47,666 bases of DNA, from assembly GCA_027297435.1 (NCBI GenBank), contig JAPUIA010000053.1, positions 1-47,666 of the forward strand, written 5' to 3'. The notes beneath the pieces were generated by a model, which saw only the letters and a program-made list of their open reading frames with translations, was not told the DNA's origin and searched no databases. Source of the DNA: Gammaproteobacteria bacterium (GTDB taxonomy: Bacteria; Pseudomonadota; Gammaproteobacteria; Pseudomonadales; Azotimanducaceae). The position numbers were made by a program, and so were the translations under genes. How positions within the stretch are numbered: position 1 is the first letter of the stretch; the number at the start of each line of letters is the position of its first letter. Positions 8,844-16,837 of this stretch are shown piece after piece.

Positions 8844-8865
8844 CGCGGCTAAAGCCGCTCCTACC
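8844..8865. repeat. REP-like palindrome, copy 1
   Basis: CGCGGCTAAAGCCGCTCCTACC contains the near-palindrome GCGGCTAAAGCCGC followed by TCCTACC. The identical 22-base string returns at 12730-12751. It sits between convergent genes, the usual place of REP elements, and could end transcription from both sides. Confidence 0.6.
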
Positions 8866-8878
8866 ACAGACACCTGAT

Positions 8879-9802
8879 TCAACCCTTGCGCAACCGGCAA
8901 ACGAAAAAACCGTCCCAAAGCGCATCGGGCAGCACCCGTACTGCACGTTCGATGCGTGGGTCCAAGGTTTTGTCTTGCCAAGTGTTGAAGCCCGGCAAGC
9001 TCGGCACGTCGGCCACGTCGATCGGTTCGACTTCCGCATCGACGCCGCTGCTCAACAAGGCGTCCACCACCAACTCATTTTCTTGCGGCGCAAACGCACA
9101 CGTGCAGTAAACGAGCACGCCGCCGGGCTTGAGCGCCTGGAACGCGGAACGTAACAAGCCCACTTGTTTTCTTGCGGTCTCGCGTATCTTGCGCGGTTTC
9201 CAGTGCGCATAGGTTGTCGGGTCCGCGAGACGAATGCGAGCCTCCGACGAACAGGGTGCATCGAGCAATACGCGGTCGAACCGTCCCGGCACCTTGCGAC
9301 CGATGCTGCGTCCGTCCGCGAGATAGAACGTCGTATTCGTGACGCCGCACCGCTTGAGGTTGGCGCGCAAGCGATGAAAACGGGCTTTCACCACCTCGAC
9401 CGCGGCGATCCGGCCCGTATTGTGCATACTTGCCGCGATGCCGAGGGTTTTACCTCCGGGTGCCGCAGCGAGATCCAAGATCTCTTCTCCCTCCCGCGCG
9501 TCCAGCACACGCACCGCCAACAAACTGGACGGATTGATAGGATATAGCCAACCGTCTGAAGCGCCGGCGTGTCGGGTCACGGATTCGCGGTCGACGTGAT
9601 CGACATGATAGGCGCCGTCGAAGCCCTCGAGCCGCTTGCCAAAGGGTGCGAACGAATCCGGCCGCGGTTGCAACGGGTTCAGCCAATACGTTTGAGCTTT
9701 CGGTTGCGACAACGAACCCCACACAGACGCCGCTGTCGGCTCACCGAAGATCTCGTCGAGCCGATCTCGCAACTGCTCTAGCACGTTGGGTCTGTTGGCC
9801 AT
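8879..9802 (-). CDS. RsmB/NOP-family rRNA (cytosine-C5)-methyltransferase
   Basis: The protein (307 residues) has the Rossmann methyltransferase core of the Nop2/RsmB/RsmF family. The SAM-binding motif LAAAPGGKT is at residues 111-119, and DAPCSS (Cys184, motif IV) and YCTCAF (Cys235, motif VI) carry the two catalytic cysteines. The Cys of motif VI forms the covalent bond with C5 of cytosine and that of motif IV helps release it. A short N-terminal domain precedes the core, while no NusB-like domain is visible, so it is closer to the RsmF/YebU type than to RsmB. It would methylate rRNA in the cytoplasm. The target base cannot be read. Confidence 0.88.
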   Translation of the reverse strand: MANRPNVLEQLRDRLDEIFGEPTAASVWGSLSQPKAQTYWLNPLQPRPDSFAPFGKRLEGFDGAYHVDHVDRESVTRHAGASDGWLYPINPSSLLAVRVLDAREGEEILDLAAAPGGKTLGIAASMHNTGRIAAVEVVKARFHRLRANLKRCGVTNTTFYLADGRSIGRKVPGRFDRVLLDAPCSSEARIRLADPTTYAHWKPRKIRETARKQVGLLRSAFQALKPGGVLVYCTCAFAPQENELVVDALLSSGVDAEVEPIDVADVPSLPGFNTWQDKTLDPRIERAVRVLPDALWDGFFVCRLRKG

Positions 9803-9882
9803 CGTGTGTTACTTATAGTGCGCTCACCGCCTGAAAGGAACTGCTTCGGAACTCGCGAAACTGGCCTTCAGTGGACGACTGC

Positions 9883-10041
9883 CTAGACTTCTGGCACAAC
9901 GACGCCAATGTACCTTTCGTTGAGATGCCGCCGGTCGGCAACGGCGTCCAGCAACACCGCCACGCCATCGGCGATTCGTTGTTGAAGATCAACCATTCCC
10001 GGCAGCCGCTGCCCAACGCTCCAGCGAGCGGCTATCGACAT
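9883..10041 (-). CDS. Possible small ORF or remnant, 52 residues
   Basis: From ATG 10041 to TAG 9883-9885 the minus strand reads 52 residues (MSIAARWSVGQRLP and onward). The frame stays open further upstream and still looks like plausible protein (TLVQRTGDGFTLQ), but without a normal start codon. This could be the end of a degraded gene or chance. I recognise no family. The whole 9803-10137 stretch otherwise holds only the upstream region of the gene at 10138, with GGAGG at 10125-10129. Confidence 0.25.
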   Translation of the reverse strand: MSIAARWSVGQRLPGMVDLQQRIADGVAVLLDAVADRRHLNERYIGVVVPEV

Positions 10042-10137
10042 CTGCAGCGTAAATCCATCACCGGTTCGCTGGACTAGCGTCGACGCAACGAGTATATCTA
10101 TCGTCGGAGCATAAATAAGGACATTGGAGGACGCCGC

Positions 10138-10401
10138 ATGCTGGCATTCTTATCATTTCTCGTTCTGTTGGGCATCGCCTATCTGATTTGGCGTGTGAGT
10201 GATCAATTGCCAGACCTGGTTTTCCGGCTTAGCGAGATCCAGCGTGATGTTGCCGAGCTACGGCGACAGGGCGGCGACAACGCGTCGAGTACACCAGCCG
10301 AAATTGCCGCGCCCGCGCCCCCACTTACCGCTGAGAAACCTGCGGCAACCGCGGATGCAGGCGAGGCATCCACAACGGAAGAGGAAGCGCAAAACGGCTA
10401 A
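10138..10401 (+). CDS. Small single-span membrane protein of unknown function
   Basis: The 87-residue protein begins with a strongly hydrophobic helix (MLAFLSFLVLLGIAYLIW), followed by a short amphipathic helix (LPDLVFRLSEIQRDVAELRR) and a low-complexity Ala/Pro/Glu tail that ends EEEAQNG. A GGAGG lies 8 bases upstream. Its end overlaps the next gene in another frame. No known family was recognised. The pairing suggests it works with the membrane protein coded downstream. Confidence 0.65.
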   Translation: MLAFLSFLVLLGIAYLIWRVSDQLPDLVFRLSEIQRDVAELRRQGGDNASSTPAEIAAPAPPLTAEKPAATADAGEASTTEEEAQNG

Positions 10402-11179
10402 CTTCGCCGGCTTCAGTTCATCCGCCGACTGGCGCATATGGCTAGGGCTTACACTCACGGTCGCTTGGTTGCTGCTCGGCACCATCTACGTGTCCACCAG
10501 CATCGGATGGACCAACCTCGACGAATTACCCGCACATGAGTTAGGCAGCTTCCTCGAGGGCGCGTTTGCGCCGCTGGCATTTCTCTGGTTGGTGATCGGC
10601 TATTTCTTGCAGCAAAAAGAACTTGAACACAACACCGATGCACTCCGTTCGCAGGCGGTCGCGATTCAGCGCACCGCCGAGCAGGCCGTCATCCAATCGG
10701 AACAGATGGCGGCCAACGAAATGCATGCTCGACAAGAAGCATTCCTACAGGTCGCCAAATCGGTGAACGGCCAGCTCGGCTCTATTGCCGCACTCCTGTA
10801 TTTGTCCAGCCAAGGGGCCGGCGGCGATGGCAATATCGCGCAGGACGAAATCGGGCGGTTGTTCGGTCAAATGACCGCTCAGGATACCGAGGTGTTCTCG
10901 CGTCGACTGTTGTCCACGACATTGTCGCAAGAAACCCCCGAAGACCAGTACGCACTTTACTATGGCACCCTAGTGCGCGCCCGACATACCAATAGTTTCA
11001 TCTTTTCGTTCGAGCGCATGATGCGACGGGCTGAGATCGTCGATACGGACGACATGCTTCGTGACGCGTTGATGGCGAGCGGACACGGATTCGTCTATCG
11101 AATCATGAAGCGCCATCAGGCGAACGCACCCCGCGAGTACGCCGACCACAAAATCACCGGCACCCATATCGATTTCTAA
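10355..11179 (+). CDS. Two-span membrane protein with coiled-coil-like region
   Basis: The reliable part begins about residue 20 with a tryptophan-flanked membrane helix (WLGLTLTVAWLLLGTIYV). A second helix is FAPLAFLWLVIGYFLQ. A Gln/Glu/Ala-rich helical stretch follows (KELEHNTDALRSQAVAIQ), then a soluble C-terminal domain to residue 274. No start codon exists after the end of the preceding gene before the first helix. An ATG at 10355 gives a basic N-terminus (RHPQRKRKRK) that fits the positive-inside rule but overlaps the gene before by 47 bases. I see no clear ribosome site, so the start is uncertain. The family was not recognised. It may form a unit with the 87-residue membrane protein. 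Confidence 0.65.
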   Translation: MQARHPQRKRKRKTANFAGFSSSADWRIWLGLTLTVAWLLLGTIYVSTSIGWTNLDELPAHELGSFLEGAFAPLAFLWLVIGYFLQQKELEHNTDALRSQAVAIQRTAEQAVIQSEQMAANEMHARQEAFLQVAKSVNGQLGSIAALLYLSSQGAGGDGNIAQDEIGRLFGQMTAQDTEVFSRRLLSTTLSQETPEDQYALYYGTLVRARHTNSFIFSFERMMRRAEIVDTDDMLRDALMASGHGFVYRIMKRHQANAPREYADHKITGTHIDF

Positions 11180-11193
11180 AGGAGAGCACTACA

Positions 11194-12075
11194 ATGGTTT
11201 GGTTGAGAAATATCCCGTTCGTTGTCTTGTTTGTCTGCGCCGCGAGCTGGGCTGGCGAGGCCGACAGGTTCGCCAACGTCGAGGTCACGTCCCAGCACAT
11301 CGGCGGCACGGTGCACATGCTCGTCGGAGCCGGTGGCAACATCGCCGTTTCGGTGGGTGATGACGGCACCTTGATCGTCGACGACCAGTTCGCCCCGCTC
11401 GCGAGTCGCATTCAAGGCGCGGTCGACGAACTTGGTGGTAATCGTCCAAAACTGGTGCTGAACACCCACTATCACGGTGATCACACCGGCAGCAACGCAT
11501 TTTTCGGCGAAGCCGGAACCATCATCGCTCACGACAACGTGCGCATACGCCTAGTCAACGACGACAACGTGCAACGGATCGCATTGCCACTCGTGACGTT
11601 TGATGATGGCCTGACCGTACATTTCAACGACGACGAGATCGCGCTTATCCACTTACCGCACGGACACACCGACGGCGATAGTGCCGTCTGGTTCAAGAAC
11701 GCCAACGTGCTGCATATGGGCGATCAGTTGTTTAATGGCCGCTTTCCGTACATAGACATCGAAGGCGGAGGCACGGTATCCGGGTACATGCAGAACTTGG
11801 AAACCATCCTGGAGTTGGTTCCCGAAGACATTCGCATCATTCCCGGCCACGGCGAATTGGCGAATGTAATCACCGTGGCGGAGAATCTCGAGGTCATTCG
11901 CGCGACCCAAAAGATGGTGGTCGATGCCCTCGACGGCGGCGACAGTGTCGAGGCCGTGATCGAACGGGGCTTGGGTGACGACTACGCGACCTGGGGATCC
12001 GGCTTCATCAACGAAGAGCGCTGGATCCGGATTCTCGACGCCGACCGGCAGGGGGCAACCGGCAGCCGCCGCTAA
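11194..12075 (+). CDS. Periplasmic metallo-beta-lactamase-fold hydrolase
   Basis: The 293-residue protein opens with a Sec signal peptide (NIPFVVLFVCAASWAGEA). The zinc-binding motif HYHGDH gives His92, His94, Asp96 and His97. LPHGHTDGDSAVWF, the MGDQLFNG Asp and the IIPGHGEL His complete the two-metal site seen in MBL-fold hydrolases. It would act in the periplasm. The substrate is unknown; related exported proteins include beta-lactamase-like and quinoprotein-relay-associated types. It starts 14 bases after the membrane protein with GGAGA at its ribosome site. Confidence 0.88.
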   Translation: MVWLRNIPFVVLFVCAASWAGEADRFANVEVTSQHIGGTVHMLVGAGGNIAVSVGDDGTLIVDDQFAPLASRIQGAVDELGGNRPKLVLNTHYHGDHTGSNAFFGEAGTIIAHDNVRIRLVNDDNVQRIALPLVTFDDGLTVHFNDDEIALIHLPHGHTDGDSAVWFKNANVLHMGDQLFNGRFPYIDIEGGGTVSGYMQNLETILELVPEDIRIIPGHGELANVITVAENLEVIRATQKMVVDALDGGDSVEAVIERGLGDDYATWGSGFINEERWIRILDADRQGATGSRR

Positions 12076-12091
12076 CGTCCGCGGGACAGAG

Positions 12092-12655
12092 GTGAACCCT
12101 CTCGAGCAGTTCAACGAAGACCGGCAGAGAGCCAGGGAAACCCAGGATCCTTATGCGAACCTCTGTGCCTTCGCGACCGTCGATGACGCAGGTGCGCCAC
12201 AGGTTAGAACGCTGGTGTTGCGTGATGTCGAGCAAAGGTTGGCGGTGTTCGTGAACGCGACCAGTCCCAAATGGCAAGAGGTGGCTAATCCGGCGGTTCT
12301 GGTCTTTTTGGCATCACTGAACATTCAGTACCGATTGCGCTGCACCACGGAAGCCGTTCCCGATCCGATCGTACGCGACAGTTGGCAGCTGCGACCCGAG
12401 ACGCCAAAACGTATGGATTGGTTCTACTTCAGGCACGGCCAAAGCTCGGCGATCGCTAGCCGCGAACGACTCCTCGAGGAGTTTGCAACCCTTGCGCCAC
12501 CGGAGCCGTTGGTCGCGCCCGAGTCGGCCAAGGGGTTGTTCCTAGTACCGATAGTCATCGAGCGTCTGGATCTCAACCAGCCGGAGGGCGTGCACGATAG
12601 AAGGCGCTGGGTTCGTGGGGATGGCGAATGGGTCGAGACGGTGTTGGTGCCTTAG
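12092..12655 (+). CDS. Pyridoxamine 5'-phosphate oxidase-like FMN-binding protein
   Basis: The GTG start at 12092 gives 187 residues (after ACAGAG), beginning LEQFNEDRQRARETQDPYANLCAFATV. The pattern of a small split-barrel flavoprotein is clear: GAPQVRTLVLRDVEQRLAVFVNATSPK, then a central RPETPKRMDWFYFR segment. The C-terminus VHDRRRWVRGDGEWVETVLVP matches the end of PNPOx-like proteins (RRRW near the end). This makes it close to the PdxH family, which oxidises pyridoxamine phosphate with FMN, but the exact PdxH role is not shown. Extending the frame upstream would overlap the MBL gene without support. Confidence 0.82.
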   Translation: MNPLEQFNEDRQRARETQDPYANLCAFATVDDAGAPQVRTLVLRDVEQRLAVFVNATSPKWQEVANPAVLVFLASLNIQYRLRCTTEAVPDPIVRDSWQLRPETPKRMDWFYFRHGQSSAIASRERLLEEFATLAPPEPLVAPESAKGLFLVPIVIERLDLNQPEGVHDRRRWVRGDGEWVETVLVP

Positions 12656-12751
12656 GTAGAGCGGCTTTAACCGCGAAAGGCATGGCAACGCCATGCCTAG
12701 TGTTGAGACCGCTCGACGACGTCTCGCTTCGCGGCTAAAGCCGCTCCTACC
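12656..12751. repeat. REP-like inverted pair with central hairpin
   Basis: One arm (12656-12675) carries AGCGGCTTTAACCGCG and the other (12730-12751) repeats exactly the 22 bases seen at 8844. They point in opposite directions like a REP doublet. Between them AGGCATGGC and GCCATGCCT (12678-12698) form a perfect 9-bp stem with a 3-base loop. The metR stop codon (12747-12749) lies inside the second arm. It can serve as a bidirectional terminator between the PNPOx-like gene and metR. Confidence 0.7.
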
Positions 12752-13676
12752 CGATTTCTGCCGTGACGATGCCCACCAGGTCGGCAAAACAGGTTTCTTT
12801 GGCGGTCTGCACGAAGCCTTGAATGAATGCAGCGTCTGCTTGATCGCTACGCACCGCCGCATACAGTGTCGGCCAGACGCCCTCTTCGCCAAGCGAAATC
12901 ACCGCGATGTAGTCGCGTTCGCGATACTCGTGCAACGCCCAGTTGGGAAGACACACGACCCCGCGGCCGCTGGCGACCAACTGAATCATCATCGTGGTGA
13001 GTTCGGCTTGGCGCACCCGGGCCGGTTCGATACCCGCCGGATCTAGAAACGCGGTGAAGACGTCCAGCCGGCCGCGATCGACAGGATAGGTGATCAACAC
13101 CTCGTTGGCTAAGTCGGCCGGCTCGATCCACTCCCGGGTTGCCAGAGGATGGTCCTTGGCGACAGCCAGCTGCGCTTCATAACTAAATAAAGGCAGGTAA
13201 CTCAGGCTCAAATCATCGACCGGGTCGGCCGTAATGACGACATCCAGGTCGCCGCGGGCCAATGCCGGCAACGGCGCGAAGTGGAAGCCGCTCGAAATGT
13301 CGAGCTCAACGTCGGGCCAGCTCTCCCGGTACAAATTGATGGCCGGCAGCAACCAATCAAAGCAGCTGTGGCATTCGATGGCCATGAAGATGCGACCGGA
13401 CTCGCCACCGGCCAGTCGCGCGACGTCCTGCTCGGTGCCGTGAACCAAGGGCAGTACGTCGTCGGCAAGCTTCAGCAACCGGTTACCGGCGCTGGTAAAT
13501 CGCACCGGTCGGGTTTTGCGTATGAACAACGAGCAGCCGACGCGAGTCTCTAGGTCTTTAATCTGATGCGACAACGCGGACTGGGTCAAAAACACCCTAT
13601 CGGCCGCCTCCACAAGGCTACCCGTATCGCGTAGCGCAACTAACGTGCGCAGGTGTCGAAGCTCGATATGTGACAT
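12747..13676 (-). CDS. metR: MetR-like LysR-family transcription regulator
   Basis: This 309-residue protein has the N-terminal winged helix of LysR regulators (LRHLRTLVALRDTGSLVEAA, TQSALSHQIKDLE) and a full effector domain. Several stretches match E. coli MetR closely from memory: IECHSCFDWLLPAI, YPVDRGRLDVFTAFLDPAG and LYAAVRSDQ. MetR activates methionine synthesis and methyl-transfer genes with homocysteine as co-effector. No methionine genes are nearby in the window. Divergent arrangement with the HD-domain gene leaves a 154-base intergenic region for both promoters, and LysR members usually regulate such a divergent neighbour as well as themselves. Confidence 0.88.
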   Translation of the reverse strand: MSHIELRHLRTLVALRDTGSLVEAADRVFLTQSALSHQIKDLETRVGCSLFIRKTRPVRFTSAGNRLLKLADDVLPLVHGTEQDVARLAGGESGRIFMAIECHSCFDWLLPAINLYRESWPDVELDISSGFHFAPLPALARGDLDVVITADPVDDLSLSYLPLFSYEAQLAVAKDHPLATREWIEPADLANEVLITYPVDRGRLDVFTAFLDPAGIEPARVRQAELTTMMIQLVASGRGVVCLPNWALHEYRERDYIAVISLGEEGVWPTLYAAVRSDQADAAFIQGFVQTAKETCFADLVGIVTAEIG

Positions 13677-13683
13677 GAATCTT

Positions 13684-13699
13684 GCTCAATATATGGAGC
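13684..13699. promoter_or_regulatory. Possible operator between metR and the HD-domain gene
   Basis: GCTC-N8-GAGC (13684-13699) is an inverted repeat 8 bases in front of metR. A related GCTCAAT / ATTGAGC pair spans 13684-13690 and 13760-13766. The positions suit an autoregulatory site, but the classic MetR consensus (TGAA-N5-TTCA) was not found in this 154-base gap. Confidence 0.25.
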
Positions 13700-13830
13700 C
13701 GAAACATGCAGTATATTCATAATGGGGATGCTTGAAAGCCCAAAGTAACAGCTTTGTGAATTGAGCATTGGAGCACGATGGACACCCAGTGGCTGCATTA
13801 GACTGCCCAAAAACGTAGAACAGGACTTAG

Positions 13831-14712
13831 ATGTTCAATCCCAATCGTACGCTGATCGATGCGTTCGTAGATCACACATTGATGGCCTATCGCGAGACGT
13901 TTAAAGCTCACGACCCGGACCATGACCAGCTGCTCGAGCAAGCAACGCGCGCGGCATTGGAAACTTTGTTGAACTGCGATTGCCCGTACCACGACATCCA
14001 TCACACGATGCTTGTCACCGATGTTGGTCAAGCGATTCTGCGCGGTCGCCAGATCGCGCGGGGGGACGTCACCAACCAAGATTGGCTGCACTCGATCATC
14101 GCCCTGTTGTTCCACGACATCGGTTACCTGAGAGGGCTGCTCAAAGAAGACAACGAAACCGGTTGCGTGGTGGATGTCAAAGGCACGCGAATCAAACCAC
14201 CACCGGGCGTGACGGACGCCTACCTGACCCCCTACCACGTGACCCGGGGTAGTCTGTACGTTCAAGAACGCTTCTCCAACGAGGCGATTTTGAATCTGGC
14301 CACGATCTCGGAGTACATCGAGATGACCCGCTTCCCGGTTCCGCAAGATCCTTTCTATCAGCGGCTAGAGGGGTTCGGCGCGTTGGTACGTGCGGCCGAT
14401 CTCATCGGGCAGATGGCCGATCCCTTGTACCTGCCGAAGCTGTCCCGGTTGTTCGCCGAGTTCAAGGAAACCGGAGAAGCCGATCGTCTGGGCTTCGCCA
14501 ATCCCGGAGAGTTGCGCGAAGGATTCCCCGAGTTCTACTTCGACCAAGTGCACCCATACCTCGGCGAAGGCTTGGTTTACCTCGGCAAGACGCAGGACGG
14601 TCAGCAGTGGATCGCCAACCTGCATCACCACGTCCTTCCCGATGGCCCGGACTTCATGTTGGACCGCTCGGGCGACGTAGTCTCCATGCCGAAGCTGGCT
14701 GTCCGTCGCTAA
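13831..14712 (+). CDS. HD-domain metal-dependent phosphohydrolase
   Basis: The 293-residue protein has the H...HD...D metal pattern of the HD superfamily: YHDIHHTMLVTDVG supplies His residues, and ALLFHDIGYL holds the HD pair. RAADLIGQMADPLYLPKL supplies the last Asp. HD enzymes of this branch hydrolyse phosphodiesters or nucleotides with metal ions. Around residue 140 lies a proline-rich insert (IKPPPGVTDAYLTP). Substrate and partners are unknown. It reads away from metR and may be under its control; that is only inferred from position. Confidence 0.82.
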   Translation: MFNPNRTLIDAFVDHTLMAYRETFKAHDPDHDQLLEQATRAALETLLNCDCPYHDIHHTMLVTDVGQAILRGRQIARGDVTNQDWLHSIIALLFHDIGYLRGLLKEDNETGCVVDVKGTRIKPPPGVTDAYLTPYHVTRGSLYVQERFSNEAILNLATISEYIEMTRFPVPQDPFYQRLEGFGALVRAADLIGQMADPLYLPKLSRLFAEFKETGEADRLGFANPGELREGFPEFYFDQVHPYLGEGLVYLGKTQDGQQWIANLHHHVLPDGPDFMLDRSGDVVSMPKLAVRR

Positions 14713-14828
14713 CGATTGCCTGCATCGATAACCAATAGCCAACTTCTCCTTCGCCAGGCCGGCTAACGTCCGGCACGAAGTTCCGCTAGAATCCCCGCTC
14801 TTTGCCTGAAAGACCTTGAAGGGAGCAC

Positions 14829-16121
14829 ATGGCGGCGGTCGCGCTACGCGAAAGCCCTGGCGCGGTTTCACGTCTGAAAATTGCGCTGTTGGGCTATAGA
14901 AGCAATCCGTACAGCGGTGGCCAGGGCGTGTACCTCAACTACCTGTCTCGTGCGTTGGCGGATGCAGGGCACGCAGTCGACGTCATCTCCGGGCCGCCGT
15001 ACCCTGAATTGGACCCTAGAGTCAGCCTGATCAAGTTGCCGAGTCTCGATCTGTTTGCGGCGGACAATCCTGTCACCGCGCTCCGCGCCAAGCACCTCAC
15101 CTCGGCCACGGATCTCTTCGAATGGTTCTCGATGGTGACCGGCGGATTCTCCGAACCGTATACATTTGGCCGACGCGTCTTGAAGTACCTGAAGCCTCGT
15201 CTCAGCCGATACGACATCGTGCACGACAACCAGAGCCTGTCGTACGGGATCCTGCGGCTGCAAGACCTCGGCGCGGCATTGACGGCGACGATACATCACC
15301 CGATCACCTGGGACCGGGACATCGCGCTCGATCATGCTACGGATTGGGGCGAACGGCTGCTCATTCGCCGCTGGCACAACTTCTTGCGCATGCAGACCAA
15401 GGTAGCCAACCGGTTGCGACACATCGTCACCGTCAGCGAGCGAGCCAAACAAGACATCTGCAAAGCCTTCGGTATCGAAGCGGACCGCATCACCGTGATC
15501 TACAACGGCATCGATACGCAGACCTTCAAGCCCGACCCCCAAGTCGACCGGCACGCTCACCGGCTAATCACGACGGCAAGCGCCGACCAGCCGTTGAAAG
15601 GCACCCAACATCTCATACCGGCTTTTGCCATGCTGCGCGCTCGCTTCCCTGATCTCAGATTGACGTTTATCGGCAAACCGAAACCCGGTGGTAGAACGGA
15701 ACGTCTGATGGAAAAGCACGGGGTTGCCGAACACATCGACTTTGTCCACGGCATCGGCACGCAAGCCATTCGACGACTCTATGCGAGATCCACGGTTGCG
15801 GTCGTGCCTTCCGAGTACGAAGGCTTCGGTTTGCCTGCCGGCGAAGCGATGGCATGTGCGGTTCCGGTGGTTTCGACCGACGGCGGTGCTCTTCCCGAGG
15901 TCGTAGGCGACGCCGGCGTCATCGTTCCCGCCAGAGATCCGCTGGCGCTTGCCAACGCCGTTGGTGACCTGCTGGAACAACCACGGCGTCGCGACGAGCT
16001 GGCCCGTCGCGGCCGCGAACGCATTGAAACCCACTTTGGTTGGGCAAACGCGGCTGCGCAGTTGGTCGACCATTATCAGCATACGCGCGCGCGTAGGACG
16101 AGTAGGAACACCCGTACGTGA
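14829..16121 (+). CDS. Family 4 glycosyltransferase (GT-B)
   Basis: The N-terminal half begins with LKIALLGYRSNPYSGGQGVYLNYLSRALADAGH, where SGGQGVYL is the glycine-rich donor-side loop of GT4 enzymes. The C-terminal half holds VYSEYEGFGLPAGEAMA-like sequence (PSEYEGFGLPAGEAMACAVP), the E-x7-E motif of GT4, and TASADQPLKGTQHLI. It likely transfers a sugar from a nucleotide donor. The start has GAAGGGAG 5 bases upstream. It overlaps the following methyltransferase gene by 4 bases, so the two are translationally coupled. The acceptor is unknown. Together with the next two genes it forms an operon of unknown product. Confidence 0.88.
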   Translation: MAAVALRESPGAVSRLKIALLGYRSNPYSGGQGVYLNYLSRALADAGHAVDVISGPPYPELDPRVSLIKLPSLDLFAADNPVTALRAKHLTSATDLFEWFSMVTGGFSEPYTFGRRVLKYLKPRLSRYDIVHDNQSLSYGILRLQDLGAALTATIHHPITWDRDIALDHATDWGERLLIRRWHNFLRMQTKVANRLRHIVTVSERAKQDICKAFGIEADRITVIYNGIDTQTFKPDPQVDRHAHRLITTASADQPLKGTQHLIPAFAMLRARFPDLRLTFIGKPKPGGRTERLMEKHGVAEHIDFVHGIGTQAIRRLYARSTVAVVPSEYEGFGLPAGEAMACAVPVVSTDGGALPEVVGDAGVIVPARDPLALANAVGDLLEQPRRRDELARRGRERIETHFGWANAAAQLVDHYQHTRARRTSRNTRT

Positions 16122-16837
16122 GCTTGGAGACGGTCAATTTCGCAACGCTGGCTCTGCAGCCAGGTGATCGGGTACTCGACCTCGGCTGCGGAGAGGGCCG
16201 GCACGCCATCAGCGCTTACCTTCTGGCTGAGGTGGAAGTAGTGGGTCTCGATCTATCCCTAGACGATCTCGCCACCGCGTCAAACCGGTTCAAAGAGTTT
16301 CGCGACGAGACGGCCACTAACAAGACCGTTCACTGGATCTCGGCAAGTGGTCTTGCCCTGCCCTTCGCAGACCGTTGTTTCGACAAAGTCATATGCGCCG
16401 AGGTACTGGAGCATGTTCATGAATTCGAGGCGGTACTAAGAGAGGTCGAGCGCGTTCTCGTACCCGGGGGCACCTTTGCCGTCAGCGTACCGCGTTTCTT
16501 GCCGGAATGGGTGTGCTGGCGGCTCTCAAACGCATATCACCAAGTCGAGGGCGGCCACATCCGCATTTTCCGTACCCGTCAGTTACGCCGCGCAATAGAA
16601 CGGCGGCGGATGCGCTACCGATCACGCCATTGGGCCCACGGACTGCACTCGCCCTACTGGTGGCTCAGATGCCTGTTCTGGAGACGCGGCGACCAGGTCT
16701 GGTTGGTGCGCGGCTACCACAAACTGCTGGTGTGGGACCTCATGAAGCGCCCGTGGATTACCCGTTGGTTGGACAAACTGTTGAACCCTTTGATCGGCAA
16801 GAGCTTGGTGATGTATTTCACCCGGATAGCCGCATGA
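16118..16837 (+). CDS. Class I SAM-dependent methyltransferase
   Basis: The GTG start at 16118 overlaps the glycosyltransferase stop, giving 239 residues. The SAM-binding loop is VLDLGCGEGRHAISA, and VICAEVLEHVHEFEAVLREV is the type-11 methyltransferase motif. The C-terminal third is rich in Arg/Trp/Tyr (HWAHGLHSPYWWLRCLFW) and is longer than in plain type-11 enzymes. It probably methylates the product or acceptor of the glycosyltransferase. The next gene begins in an ATGA overlap. Confidence 0.86.
   Translation: MSLETVNFATLALQPGDRVLDLGCGEGRHAISAYLLAEVEVVGLDLSLDDLATASNRFKEFRDETATNKTVHWISASGLALPFADRCFDKVICAEVLEHVHEFEAVLREVERVLVPGGTFAVSVPRFLPEWVCWRLSNAYHQVEGGHIRIFRTRQLRRAIERRRMRYRSRHWAHGLHSPYWWLRCLFWRRGDQVWLVRGYHKLLVWDLMKRPWITRWLDKLLNPLIGKSLVMYFTRIAA

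Noticed and set aside
13677-13830. Classic MetR binding site
   Set aside because: The TGAA-N5-TTCA consensus is not present in this gap.
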